Positions 22,201-33,982 of a stretch of 64,000 bases of DNA are shown piece by piece. The stretch covers positions 107,994,643-108,058,642 of the forward strand of contig OW240915.1 in NCBI GenBank assembly GCA_933207985.1. The letters are read 5' to 3'. Made by a program: the position numbers and the translations under genes. Position 1 is the first letter of the stretch; each line of letters begins with the position of its first letter. The notes below the pieces were generated by a model. The model had not been told where the DNA came from. It was given only the letters and a program-made list of their open reading frames with translations, and searched no databases. This DNA comes from Pelobates cultripes (taxonomy: Eukaryota > Chordata > Amphibia > Anura > Pelobatidae).

Positions 22201-22938
22201 GACCTGTGGTTTGATGGCAAATTAAGCAATATAACTGTGCAACTGGTGTTGATGTACAGGTACTAGTGAATGATTTTTGTGACTGCTAGATAAGCTTGGG
22301 TCCCATTCATCAATGTATGATACAGTGATGAAGGCAGATATGTCAATTGACACATTTGACACCTAGTATTCTCAGACCAAGTCTGATTAGCCATCTACAC
22401 CAAAGCCAGCACACATTTTTCTGGTGCTTATTTTTATATATGTACATGTAGAAGAAAGATGTATATCTGTGTATATAGTGCACTAAGTTCATATATATAT
22501 ATACTGGAAGAACATCACCAATTTCATTCATAGCAATTATTGTCATTGTAATGAGGCATTTAGGTTCTTATAATCTTAGGAATTTAGATGGTATGACTTA
22601 ACATTCTAACACAACAGAACACTTGCAATGCACTACCTGTTAAAAAGGTATGGCCCAATAGGCTAGATTACGAACAGCATTCCTTCTTATATATTTATCT
22701 TGAATGAAAGCATTTTCCCCATTCTTCATCCATGATGTGTTTGTATCATATGTTTTGTAGACGACCAGCTATACTCCTTTGATCTTTTGACCACTAGCTT
22801 CTAGTTACTCTTCCGTAATGTATATCTTTCATATTAAACACAGCACAGGTTTATGTATAACAATTATATCTAGGTGAGTGTGATCTCTATAAGTAAGATA
22901 ACTTTCAACATTGGAACACAGTAAATGCAGATAATTAC
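19282..22938. other. Intronic sequence, no gene recognised
   Basis: No protein-like ORF on either strand. A 22-bp direct tandem (gggtcaatcattatgtgtcct twice) lies at about 19,602-19,641. The blocks at 19,670-20,050 and 21,100-21,600 have moderate GC and look like old interspersed repeats of unknown class. The stretch 20,280-20,640 reads as unique sequence. It adjoins the 3' side of the POU6F2 exon on the minus strand. Confidence 0.5.
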
Positions 22939-23145
22939 CTGTTGTCCAGGTTTAAGGGGTGAAAGTGTTATTCCCTGGGTGTTGATCACCGGGAGAATCT
23001 GATTGCCTATCACGGTGGCAATAATCTGACCCTGGGCATTGGTTAGTAGTTGTGGAGTTATTGGCTGAACCTGAAGTCCCTGAGCTCCTCCTCCAGTTTG
23101 ATTCGATGACACAGGATTTGGCATGAGTGGAATTGTCCCAATAAT
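22939..23145 (-). CDS. POU6F2: Internal coding exon of POU6F2 (POU-homeodomain transcription factor)
   Basis: Minus strand. A pyrimidine-rich acceptor (tttttgttaatgcag) precedes the exon, and CAG followed by gtaatt ends it. The exon is 207 bp, 69 codons, phase 0 at both ends. It encodes IIGTIPLMPNPVSSN, a short Gly-rich turn, LQVQPITPQLL, TNAQGQIIATVIGNQILPVI and NTQGITLSPLKPGQQ. I recognise this as the glutamine-rich activation region upstream of the POU domain in POU6F2. The paralogue POU6F1 has a similar LQVQ..TPQLL.NAQGQ motif but diverges afterwards. The protein is a nuclear DNA-binding factor of retina and brain. Neither the POU-domain exons nor the upstream Gln-rich exons are in the window, which implies long introns on both sides. 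Confidence 0.85.
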
Positions 23146-24319
23146 CTGCATTAACAAAAACATGGATTAGACATTTCTGAACACATTTTTAGCATTATTA
23201 TTATTTTAACATTAACTGAATCTGAGAAGTATTAACCATTGCATTATATTGCTCTTCTGAACTATGTGGCCTGTTCCATATGTTTCAATGGTGAGTAATT
23301 TGACACTGACTTGCTTCTTTTTGAATTAGTACTCATAGGATTGCAAATATGACCCACAAACAAGTCTTGGTGGCATTAGACATAGGCATTATTTTCATTT
23401 ATATTGTGTATGTAGTACTCACTCAAGTAATGGAGTCATACATTATAACATATTGTCCATTGTGTGTTGAGCATGTGCTTGTAAGCTCCATCCCTTGTTC
23501 ATACAGAGACAAAAAGAAATGACAAACTGCAAAACAGATAATTGGGCCACTGATGGAATATGGGCACAAGCCCTAACAGACATGAGAGGAGTGCAGGAAG
23601 GCACTCTATAGGAAGTGAAATAGTGACAGTGATTTGAATACTCTCCCCAATTTGTTTCAGGATATACTGTATTATTCAAACATCTTCTGACAGATTTCTT
23701 TATATAAATAGCACGTCTGTAAAAAGCTTTTACATCCAATATGCGGAACATAAAGACGATTATTGCATACGTAGCAAATTGCTTTCTTCATGCCATTGGA
23801 ATACTCCATGAATATATTGCCTTTGTGAAAGGCAAATTACATATCTGTCAAAACTTTGTATTACTGACTTCATATGTCACATTTTATTGTTCAAGTGACT
23901 ATGTTTGTGCCTTGTAAGCAAATGTTATCTATATCTGATAAAGACATAACACGTTAAAAAACCATGATCGTGAAAATCACAGGATTATCCTTTGTGACAT
24001 CATCACCCACTTAATAGAATCTGCATTATAATTCATGACCATAATATATATATATATATAAATATATTTTAGAAAATTGCAAATACTGTTAATGTTATTG
24101 ATGTTTATAGTGTTTACTTCAGCACAGATACAAAAATATGGAAGCATTTAAACTCAGAGATTATTTTTATATATGATATAGTGTTTGCAGTATATCTGTA
24201 TCGGACGGGGATCAAGAAGCAGATCTGATAAATATAAGTTACATTGCAATATTTACTTTTTACAATTTATGGTGTAATGCAAGTATTTAACATCCATTCC
24301 TGCAACAAAGTCACTTCAT
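23146..24319. other. Intronic sequence, no gene recognised
   Basis: AT-rich, apparently unique sequence upstream of the POU6F2 exon. The frame at 23,443-23,751 has no protein-like features. A short (TA)n run lies at 24,043-24,067. Confidence 0.5.
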
Positions 24320-24850
24320 TTGAACACTGCAGCATTAAGGTACTGGCTAAGATTCAGAAGATACCACACCGGATTTCTTTCACCTTTGTTACTACATTTT
24401 TAATTTACTATAACAATGCTACCATTTTACCTATAGTCTACTAGTGTAATATTATGTACCTGCAGTTACATGTAGTTATTAATAATTTGGTTGTCAAATA
24501 TTTAAATTGTATACAACAAATGGTTACTCTGCTCTACCACTCCTCCTCCCCCCTGCTTGCCATTCTTTACTGTAATGGATTGTTTTGTTTTCATAGGGCC
24601 AAATGGATCTACCATCCTTTGATCCCATGGATATTTGGACCAGTGGATTGGGCATCCGCTAGTCAATGTCTCATTGAGCTTGCCTTTTTGTGGATCTGTT
24701 AGAATAGCATTATTATTACCTTCCATTCCATAGGCTGGATGTAATACAGGAAGTTGTCTTTATCTCCCTTCACACTCCTGCACAGAGGCTGGAGGAAGAA
24801 GAGGGTCATTCACCAGATCACACCTGATTTATCTTTTGATCTGAGAACCC
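24320..24850. repeat. Old dispersed repeat, homologous to 41,400-41,830
   Basis: Colinear similar phrases occur in both places: aaggtactggctaagattca versus caggtactgactgaatctt, ttattaataatttggttgt versus ttattaatatttagggtga, and a following C-rich tract (cctcctcccccctgc versus cccccctccccactcc). Similarity is moderate, which suggests an ancient family. Class unknown. Confidence 0.55.
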
Positions 24851-24861
24851 CACATAACTTT

Positions 24862-25225
24862 CTTAACCCCTTAGTGATTGCGGACGTACAGGGTACGTCA
24901 GACAAAAAAGGGTCGTTAACGACCGCTGACGTACCCTGCACATTTGAGCGCTAGAAGAGATCATGATCGCTTTCAGCTGTTCTAAGGGTTTTGCAGGGAT
25001 GCCTCGATGACGAGGCATCCTGCAATACCCCCCAACTGTCGGGCCGTCGGGGGAGTGATCAATTCCGGGTTGCTCCACGTGGCGCCTGGCAGTGAGGCAG
25101 AGCATAGGAAGCCATCAGACAGGTTTCCGATGCTCTGCCTGTTTGCTGAGTGCCACAAGGAGTCAATCCATAGTGTTGCCTGCAGGGGGACTGCCTGAAC
25201 TGACCGGCAGTCCCCCTGCTGGTGA
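24862..25225. repeat. TTAA-starting fold-back repeat with three nested hairpins
   Basis: Starts at TTAACCCCTTAGTGATTGCG (24,864), resembling a piggyBac-like end. Three separate inverted repeats follow: gacgtacagggtacgtcag against ctgacgtaccctg (24,883-24,940), ggatgcctcg against cgaggcatcc (24,998-25,021), and cagggggactgcc against ggcagtccccctg (25,183-25,220). The matching right terminus is not in view, so the copy is truncated or fused to the AT-rich block that follows. Confidence 0.75.
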
Positions 25226-25418
25226 ATATTTTTTTAAGAAGTCTAAAAATAAAAAATAAAGTTAATAAATAACAAAATTTAAATAAATATAGAAAAAAGT
25301 CCCTAGTGGACTGAAACGTCGACACTATGTAATCAACTTTTGAAGCTTAAACAAATGGCACATTTTTGGCAACAGTATTGAGTCCTATGAGTGCACTTCC
25401 AACAAGGAATTTTATATA

Positions 25419-25470
<52 letters not shown>

Positions 25471-25940
25471 TTATTATATCTATACATAATATGTATATAT
25501 ATCTTATATATAATACATATATTAAAATAAAAACACACTTAGAGTAAAAGTACACACGTATATATATAATATATATAGTAACTATATATTGTATATAAAT
25601 ATTATTAGAAAAAAATTATTAAAAATAAATAAAAAATGTTAAAATAATAAAACAGCTTTTTAAATTATATATATATATATATATGTGTAATTTTATTCTA
25701 ACTGTATTTTGATATTAATATATATATATATATTTATTTAAAATACACTTAGAATGAAATTATATATATATATATATGTATATATAAATAAATAAAAATA
25801 ATACGAAATATACATATGTCTATATACATAATTACATAAATAATTTCATGAATATACAGGTAGACTTAAAATATATAAATATGTATATATATTTCAATTC
25901 TACGTGCATATTTGTGTAATAATTTTACATAATTAAGTAA
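25226..25940. repeat. AT-rich block with microsatellites
   Basis: Contains (AT)n at 25,417-25,462, plus aaaatacacttagaatgaaa and its inverse partner ttttattctaactgtatttt, as at 2.5-2.8 kb. The phrase agtccctagtggactgaaac at 25,298-25,317 belongs to another interspersed repeat. No gene. Confidence 0.75.
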
Positions 25941-26618
25941 TTTTATTGATTACAATTTGGGGAACCTGTCTGACAACCCAGGCCGAAAGTCCAGAGAATT
26001 TAATTGCTAGCACTATATTTAACCCTGTAACTTTCCAAAACACCCTAAAACACCCTAAAACCTGTACATGGGCAGTACTGTTTTACTCGGTAGACTTTGC
26101 TGAACACAAATATTCATGTTTCAAAACATTAAAACATATCACAGCGATGATATTGTCAGTGAAAGTGGCCTTTTTTGCATTTTCACACACAAATGGAACT
26201 TTCACTGATGATATAATTGTTGTGATATGATTTACTGTTTTGAAACACTAATATTTGTATTCAGCAAAGTCTCCTGAGTATAACTGTACCCCCCCATCTA
26301 CATGTTTTATAGTGTTTTTGAAAGTTACAGGGTAAAATATGAGGCTTGATTTTGCCTTTGAGAGCGTATAGTAGTCCAGGAATGAGAATTATCCCCATGA
26401 TGGCATACTATTTGCAAAAGAAGACAACCCAAGGTATTGCAAATGGGGTATGTTCAGTCTTTTTTAGTAGTCACTTAGTCACAAACACTAGCCAAATTTA
26501 GCGTTCAGAATCGTTGTTTAAATTTTTAACAAACAAATATAAATGCTAACTTTGGCCAGTGGTTGTGACTAAATGGCTACTAAAAAAGACTGGCACCCAT
26601 ATTAAATACCCTTGGTTG
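25941..26618. repeat. Two consecutive long inverted repeats (fold-back family)
   Basis: The first palindrome spans about 26,000-26,365, centre near 26,180. The left arm runs ccctgtaactttcca ... actttgctgaacacaaatat ... gtcagtgaaagt; the right arm mirrors it as actttcactgatgatat ... atatttgtattcagcaaagt ... gaaagttacaggg. The second spans about 26,418-26,618. The left arm reads caacccaaggtatt ... cagtcttttttagtagtcac ... agccaaatttagc; the right mirrors it as gctaactttggcc ... gctactaaaaaagactg ... tacccttggttg. Arms are imperfect (80-90% by eye). Confidence 0.85.
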
Positions 26619-29001
26619 TGAGGTGTGATTCAGAGATTTATGACAGAGAACTGTGTTACAATGTCACTATTGATACATTTTAAATATATATATTTTGAAA
26701 CAGCAATGTCCTACTTGTACTTATAGCCCTATAACTTTCCCAAAAAAGCTAAGAACATGTTAACATTGTATATTTGTAAACTCAGGACAAAATTCAGAAA
26801 CTATTTAGCATGGGTGTTTCTTGGCGGTTGTAGATGTGTAACAGATTTTGGGGTTCAAAATGAGAAAAAGTGTGTTTTTTTACATTTTTTTAATCATATT
26901 TTATATTTTTTTATAGTAAATTATATGATATATATGATGAAAATAATGGTATCTTTAGAAAGATCATTTAATGGTGAGATAAACTGTATATAATATGTGT
27001 GGGTACAGTAAATGAGTAAGAGGGAAATTACAGCTAAAGACATACACCGCAGAAATGTAAAAACAGCCATGGTGTACATGCACTATTAGGCTAAAGTAGG
27101 TTAACTGGTTTAACAAGCTTAGCTAATAGATACTTTATGTAATGGTTATTTTACACCTAAGAAACTCCAGCACCTTTTAATAAATCTGTAATAGTTTTGT
27201 AACCCCTATGCATTTGCTAGCAAATTTAATTTTGTTATAACATATTAATAGAACCAGTAGCTATTGAGTATAGTTTTGCACCACAGAAGAAAATTAAAAC
27301 ATGTACAAAAATCAAAATAATAAAAGCAGAACCATATTCAATAGAAAATATACAATAGATTGAATTAGCCTGTTGAAATACAAACAAGTGAATGCAAAAC
27401 ATGTGTACATTGTGGAAATGAAAAGGTTAATTTCACAATCACTACTGTTAAAGTGTGTTCTTACCCAGATTAGTTTGCACATTGATTGCATTTTAGTTTT
27501 AATGGTATGCTGACATTTGCAGCCACTTCAATATTATCAGCGCTATTGGAAGTCAGTATTTTAAATCTCAGAACAAATGAAAGTTTAAGGAAGAGGCATC
27601 GACTCCAAGATCTAGATATTGAATGGTACATTACTTTAAAAAGCCGCTAATGTAACATCATTGCTACATATTAGATTGCGAAAGCATGGTTTGACTTTTT
27701 CAAAGTAAATGAACAAAGCTTAATATGAAACATTAAGTGATTTTATTTACTAAACACAAAACANNNNNNNNNNNNNNNNNNNNNNNNNNNNNNNNNNNNN
27801 NNNNNNNNNNNNNNNNNNNNNNNNNNNNNNNNNNNNNNNNNNNNNNNNNNNNNNNNNNNNNNNTCTTTGCAGCAATATGTGTATATGAAATATGTGATCA
27901 GTAGAGCTGCAGAGCTGCAGAGCTGCAGAGCTGCTCCTTGACAGGTCCACGAAAATACAATTAGTATTTAACTGCACAGGGATAGTTTAATAAATCTGTG
28001 TATCAATTCTTTTAATTTCAATACTGTTTGATAGACCAGCCTGTATCATTGCCAGAGTGCCTAGCTATGGTAGAATTTATGGATTTTTTACAGCAACAAG
28101 ATTGAGATTTTACTTTTCAACAACATTACACCTTGTTATTTTTTTTATATAATGTAGTTACAGAACCTTTCAGAAAATGCATTTGTTTCCTGATTGTATC
28201 TTCGCAATGCGGTCAGCAAATGTATCTTCTTTCTATAAATTATGGATACTCTAATATTTCCATCCCATTCCTCATCTACAAAAATCTTTTTGCAAGCAAG
28301 GCCCTTTGTCTACCCCTCAAATCTTTAAACACACTTGTGCCATAAATCAGTTTGCATATACTAGAAGTTTGAATCCATTCTACACTGTTTCTCCTTTGAT
28401 AAAACAACCTTATGCCCCTGTGTGATAAATAACTATATAAAAATAATGAGGAAAAATTTTCTTTATATTCAGATGTTTTATGTATGTTAGGTTCTTAAAT
28501 CCATGATAGCATGTATTATAGTTTCAATTTATTTTACTTCTGTGAGGCTGATTTATGTGCAGTACGAGGGCATGTAAGTCAAAGTGATAGTCCCAGTTGC
28601 ACCCCTATTTATTTAAATTGTAGAATTGCTGGGCCCTCACAGAATAATCCTCTCTGTGATAAGTCAAGAAATGGAGTCAAAGCAATAGTGTGTTCATAAA
28701 TATTATAATTATAAGGAACCCTTATTGCTGGGTTGATTTGTAAAATTTGTACAAGGATAGACACCTTGTCAATATAAACAATCACCCCCTACAATTTAAA
28801 TGGCTCAAGGCAGAAAAACACATTTAGAATTTGTATACTGTATGTATATGTATAGTGTGTGAAAAAACATTTGCCTCCTTTCTGATTACTTTTTTTTTTT
28901 TGGTTATTTGTCACACAGAATATATTCAGAACTTAATAAAAATCAATCGGAGGACAAAAAGAATCGTAGTAGAAATTCATTTTTTTTTTATTATTTTGTT
29001 T
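26619..29001. other. Intronic sequence, no gene recognised; contains an assembly gap
   Basis: The part to about 27,080 continues the repeat family of the fold-backs. From 27,080 on I see AT-rich sequence without ORFs of interest. A short tandem of gagctgca lies just right of the gap (27,903-27,932). Confidence 0.5.
27764..27863. other. Assembly gap, 100 N
   Basis: Exactly 100 Ns, a conventional placeholder for a gap of unknown length. Confidence 1.
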
Positions 29002-29464
29002 TTAAGGAAAAACAGTTATCTGCCATACAAACATGCATTCCTTTTTTTTTATTTTTTTTATTTAAGGTCAGTATATTGTACAACGTTTTCGTCATATAAA
29101 TTTGACAGGTATAAGAAAGTATGTGGTACAAGACATTGGTGTTACATTTGTTAAGTAATCAACAGTACAGATTCATACATGAATACATGAGGGTGTATCT
29201 TTGCATTGAACATGCAGAGGTAGTAGTATGAGAATTCTGTTACATTTTCATACATCCCAATGCTCGTATGAGCTGGTTCGTATTCCCATAATTAAAATTT
29301 TCCCAGGTGGGGGGGGGGGGGGGATTGGAGATGTTGGGATGGAAGTGATCTCGGTCTCTAAGTGGTCTTTAGGAGGTATTGGGTCCATGGATACCAGATC
29401 TCTGTGTATTGTTGGTATTGATTTGAAAGGGCATAACATGTTTCTTCTAGACTTCTGGTATTTT

Positions 29465-32410
29465 CTACTTTTTGTAGCCATTCGTGAATGGTCGGGGGTT
29501 TGGTTGTTTCCATAAGGCTGGGATAAGCTGGTTTGCAGCTGTTATAAGGTGTAGGAGCAGGGCCGCCGTGTGTTTCGGTAAGCCGTGTGGGGTTAGAAGG
29601 AATATGTATGTATCTGGGTCTAGGGGAACGGTTATCTTAAGTATGGTGTGGATCAGGCCCGATATGCGTGTCCAGAATTTTTGTATCACTGGGTATGTCC
29701 ACCAGATATGCGTGGTGGTGCCCACAGCTGATTGGCAACGCCAACATTGTTTGGAGGATGCAGGGAATAGGGAATGTAGTTTCGAGGGGGTGTAGTGCCA
29801 CCTCACTATTCTTTTATAGTTGCTTTCCTGCGTTGTGTTTTTTGAGGATTTATGGATTTGTTTAAAGATTTTTTTCCATTTGTCAGGTGGTATTGCTATG
29901 TTTAACTCGTTTTCCCAGGTGGTGGTGAAGGCAGGCAATTGTTGGGGTCTCGTGGATAGAATCAGGGAGTACATTGTTGAGATGTGTTTTGTTTTTATGG
30001 ATTGGAGGGAACAGCATTTTTCGAAATTAGTTTGTTCTCGGCTGGCGTTGTGTGTTAGAGGTTTTGATTGAATAAAGTGCGTTAGTTGCCTATATTGGTA
30101 TAGTTGTATAACCGTGGGATAAGCTATGAATGCCTGTATAGGTTTTATTGCACTCGACCCGACGGTTGTCATGGTGTCCCCTAATGTAAGATATGGCGTC
30201 TTATGGAAGGACTGGAAAGATTTGCCATCTACTCCTGGTTGAAATAAGGGGTTGTGTGTGAGCGGGTAGAGTGGTGATGGATATGGTGACATTAGTTCGT
30301 GCGTGCATAGGGTTGCCCACATGCAGAGAGTCGGTGTGATTGTGGGATGTGGGTTGTGGAGCATTAGTACCTGCCCTGATTTGTGCCAGGGTATCATGTA
30401 GATAGGTGCTCTGAAAAAGGTGTCTTCTAAGTTCACACATTGATTCCTGGATTGTGGGAGTGTCCAGTCGTATATTCTGGTTAGCAGTATTGCATTATGG
30501 TATGTTTCAACATCTGGTAGACCCAGGCCGCCTCTGTCCTTCGGTTTTGTGAGCAATGAGTAGGATAGTCGTGGAGGTTTGTTAGCCCAAATAAATGTGG
30601 TGAGTGTTTTATGAACTGTAGTGAACCAGGACTTGGGAATAGTTATAGGGAGCACCTGTAGCATGTATAGTATTCTGGGTAGGATGTTCATCTTGAGGAT
30701 GTTCATCCTGCAAAACCACCCAAAGTGTGGCTTGTTCCATGTGGTGAGGTCATGCGTTATGGCTTTTAATAAGTCAGGAAAGTTGCTCTCGAATAATTGG
30801 GAGAGGTTCCTGGTGATGCGGGTTCCCAAATATTTGATACTGTGTGTGGCCCATGTGAATTGATGGTCTCTGCACAGGGCATCTTTCTCCTGTGATTGAA
30901 TATGTATCGGGAGGATCTCGCATTTGCTAATATTTGCTTTAAAATTGGAGAGTGTACTATAGGTAGTCATTTGTGACATCAGGTGGGGTATTGAGGCCAC
31001 TGGGTTTGCTAATGTGAAAAGCACATCGTCGGCAAACGCTGCTATTTTATGTTCCTCCGTCCCCGCCCGGATGTCCCTGATGTTGGTGTTGTCCCGGATC
31101 CCCTGTAGGAAAGGTTCTAAAACAAGAACAAAGAGGAGCGGGGAAAGGGGGCAGCCCTGTCTGGTGCCGTTTGAAATTACTACCGGGTCAGTGAGTTGTC
31201 CATTTATACGGATGTTGGCGGTCGGGCATGAATAGATCGCGGAGATCCATCTTTGCCAATGTGGCCCAAATCCCAATTGGTGCAGCGTCTGAAGCATCAG
31301 GGTCCAGTCTACCCTGTCAAATGCTTTTTCAGCATCTATTGACAGGAGTAGACTGGGATACCCAGCTGGTGTGGCATGGTGTATGAGATTCAAGATCTTA
31401 GTGGTGTTATGCTTGGCTTCTCTGCCCAGAATAAAGCCAGATTGGTCTGCGTGTACCAATCCTGGGAGTAGTGGGTGCAATCTGTTGGCTAAGATTTTCG
31501 TGAAAATTTTTATGTCCGCGTTTATTAAGGAGATAGGCCTGTAGCTACCGCATTGAGTTAAGTCTTTGCCCGGTTTTGGTAGGAGAGTGATTGTTGCATT
31601 AAGGGCCTGGGGTGGAAGCGTGTCTGAGTGTAGTAGCGAGTTGAATGCATTTACAAAATGGGGTGTGAGTGTCTTCGCAAAAGTCTTGTAATATTTTGCT
31701 GTGAACCCGTCGGGCCCAGGGCTTTTCCCAAGTGGCAGATGTTTGATTACGTCTGTACATTCTTCTGTAGAGATGGGATGTTCTAGGGAGTCTTTTAGGT
31801 TGTTTGGGAGGGAGTAGCGTATTCTCTTCTCTAGGAACACCTTTATGTCCTGCAACTGGGGATCTGTGCGTCTAAGGTTATATAGGGCTGAATAATAGTC
31901 ATGGAAAGATATGTCAGTCATTGAGTGCGAGAGTTTCCCTTCTTTATTGCGTATAGCCGCTATGAAGGTGTGTTCTCTCTGTTTTTTTAGGGCATGAGCT
32001 AGGAGTTTCCCACATTTTCCCCCTTGGGCATAGTAGAGGCTTCTTGTTTTAGCCAGGGCATGCTTGGTGCGAATGTTTAGGATGGAGTTAAGTTCCGTCC
32101 TTTTTTCTAGTAGTTGCGAGTATATAGTGAGGGAGGATTCTTGTTTGTGTGTGTCTTCTAGTGTTCTAATTTCTTTAGTTAGTTTAGTTGCCTGTGCTTC
32201 TCTGTGTTTTTTGTGTTTAGACGCCAGTTGGATGATTGTTCCCCTAATGGTGCTTTTGTGGGCCTCCCAAATTATTGGGCATGGAGTTCCACGTTGTGTG
32301 TTTTGTTCAAAGTATTGAGTCAGCTCTTCCCTGATTTGTGTTTGTATCTCCGGTTTGTTCAATAGGATGTCATTCACGTTTTGCAGGGTTAGTGATTCGC
32401 CAGCTGTCAT
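29465..32410 (-). pseudogene. L1 ORF2 RT and C-terminal region, 981 open codons
   Basis: Reverse transcriptase and C-terminal segment without internal stop. Motifs in order: LPKPGKD and YRPISLIN (finger), LLLSIDAEKAFDRVDW (motif A), NGTRQGCPLSPLLFVLVLEP (motif B), AAFADDVLF (motif C, FADD intact, about 31,025-31,050), KYLGTRITRN (thumb), then KPKDRGGLGLPDVETYHNA. Near the end CWRCQSAVGTTTHIWWTYP retains the CWRC half of the family's C-terminal motif. The frame is joined upstream to an endonuclease lacking its C-terminal part, so no full-length ORF2 protein can be made. Long openness suggests recent insertion. Confidence 0.95.
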
Positions 32411-33050
32411 ATAATTGGTGCGAGTCTAATAGTGCCTGGATGCGAGTTCAAGATGAGGCTTGATATGTTTGAGCCTGGGAGGTGGTGTCTAGTATCCTGT
32501 CTAAGGAGATGTTGAAGTCGCCTCCTACGATCAACAGGCCCTCCTTGAATGTGTCGAGCTTATACAGTATTTTGCGTAGGGCAGGGGTCTGTTTCCTATT
32601 AGGGAGATAGATGTTCACAAAAGTGACAGTTGTATGTCCTATCAGTCCTTTAAGAAAGAGAAACCTACCATTGTCGTCTGCGAGCTGATCTATGTATGTG
32701 AATGGAAGGTGGGAAGATAGGAGAATCGCTACACCTCTCGATTTGGCTTCTGCAAAATTGCTAAAGTAGCCTTTGGAGTAGGTTCTAGACTTAAGAGAGG
32801 GGGCAGAGTCCTTGCGAAAATGTGTCTCCTGTATAAATACCACATCTGCTTTGTGTCTATGATAGTCTGATAGTGCCATGTGTCGTTTTTCTGCTGTATT
32901 TAGACCCCTAGCATTATGGGAAGTGACAGTAATAGTGGCTTTTGCCCCGGGTGCGCCCACCTCTGGAGGGTTGTTGGAATAGTCCTGCAAGTGTTCATGT
33001 TCCATGGTATCTTGAGCCGTTTGTAACAAAAGATATTGTATACCCTGTGC
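32411..33050 (-). pseudogene. L1 ORF2 apurinic-like endonuclease, C-terminally deleted
   Basis: Starts probably at the Met of MEHEH (about 33,003). TITVTSHNARGLN gives the N-terminal N motif, FIQETHF the catalytic E, and GGDFNISLDRILD the D-x-N motif. A stop lies at about 32,448 and a homologous stretch (SHQLYDSWRITNPAKRE) continues past it to about 32,360, overlapping the start of the RT ORF in another frame. The SDH-containing final portion of about 70-80 codons expected before the RT is missing. Endonuclease activity should be lost. Confidence 0.9.
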
Positions 33051-33074
33051 AAAATATAATGCCGTTCGGTACAA

Positions 33075-33982
33075 ATATATAAAATCACATAAACAGTGGT
33101 ATTGTTAACAACATTTAACTATATACAATTCGTCAGATCTAATCCTAGCACAATAGATGAGTACCTTTTAACAACTGTGTGGGTAGTCGCTTGTGTGCGA
33201 CTATTGTGACTGGTGTCGGCCTCTGAGATGTCCCTGAGTCTGCAGGAGGCCAATGTGTTGTGACACCTTTAATTATAGTGAGTGTAGAGGAGGGGGGGTG
33301 GATGGTGAGTATTTTATTTGAGAGTGGTACTTGATTCGTTGTGATGTTTCGATATTTGTTGTGGTATACACTGTAAGCTTTGGGGCTGAAAACTTGTAAG
33401 GTTATACTAGTGTAGTGGAGTTTGGCGTTGATTTTTAATGTATGGGGACGTGTAGTGGAGCTGATGGGGGACGAGAGTCTTGACCGTTGTCCCAGATGGT
33501 GGCATAGGTATTTGGCAGTGTTATCCTACGAGACGACTTATGTTTTTTTTTTTTTTTCTCCCTTCCCTCTCTTTACCTTGGCGTAGGTTGTCTCAACAGT
33601 TTCCCTATTTGTATTTCGCAGTCTGGAGTTTGGGCATGTATTACTCCACCAGGTAGTCTTGCGATGTGCAAATGTGGGTTACAATTACATATGTTTAAAC
33701 ACATTGCTAGACATACGACCTGATGTTGAGAGTCCAGCAGGGTATCTTGGATGTCATATTTGTCGCTTTAGGTTGCGGCGAGAGTTCGCAAGTCCTGTCT
33801 AGGTTTATCATTAAGTCTCGATAAGTCCAATACCTCGGGAGTTGCTGAGAGTGTATAGAGGAAAGTGAGTTCTCCCTTTTTCCTTATGCTTCCGTACGCA
33901 GGTGTTGTCATCTTGGGATGGTAATATTCCTATGATGATGTGAGGGTTGCCGATCCATCCGGGCATGATTTGTTCATACGAG
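33075..33982 (-). other. L1 inter-ORF spacer
   Basis: About 0.9 kb between ORF1 and ORF2 with no protein-like frame on the minus strand. It contains a poly-T run (33,541-33,557). The length is large compared with mammalian L1 but I cannot judge it against frog L1 families. Confidence 0.6.

Noticed and set aside
22870..23163. POU6F2 frame extended to a start Met and into the flanks
   Set aside because: The open frame continues past good acceptor and donor sites by chance; the exon is limited to 22,939-23,145.
25290..25330. Possible third hammerhead (agtcc-loop-ggact then GAAACGUC)
   Set aside because: The CUGANGA core is absent (three or more mismatches) and no stem I pairing could be found.
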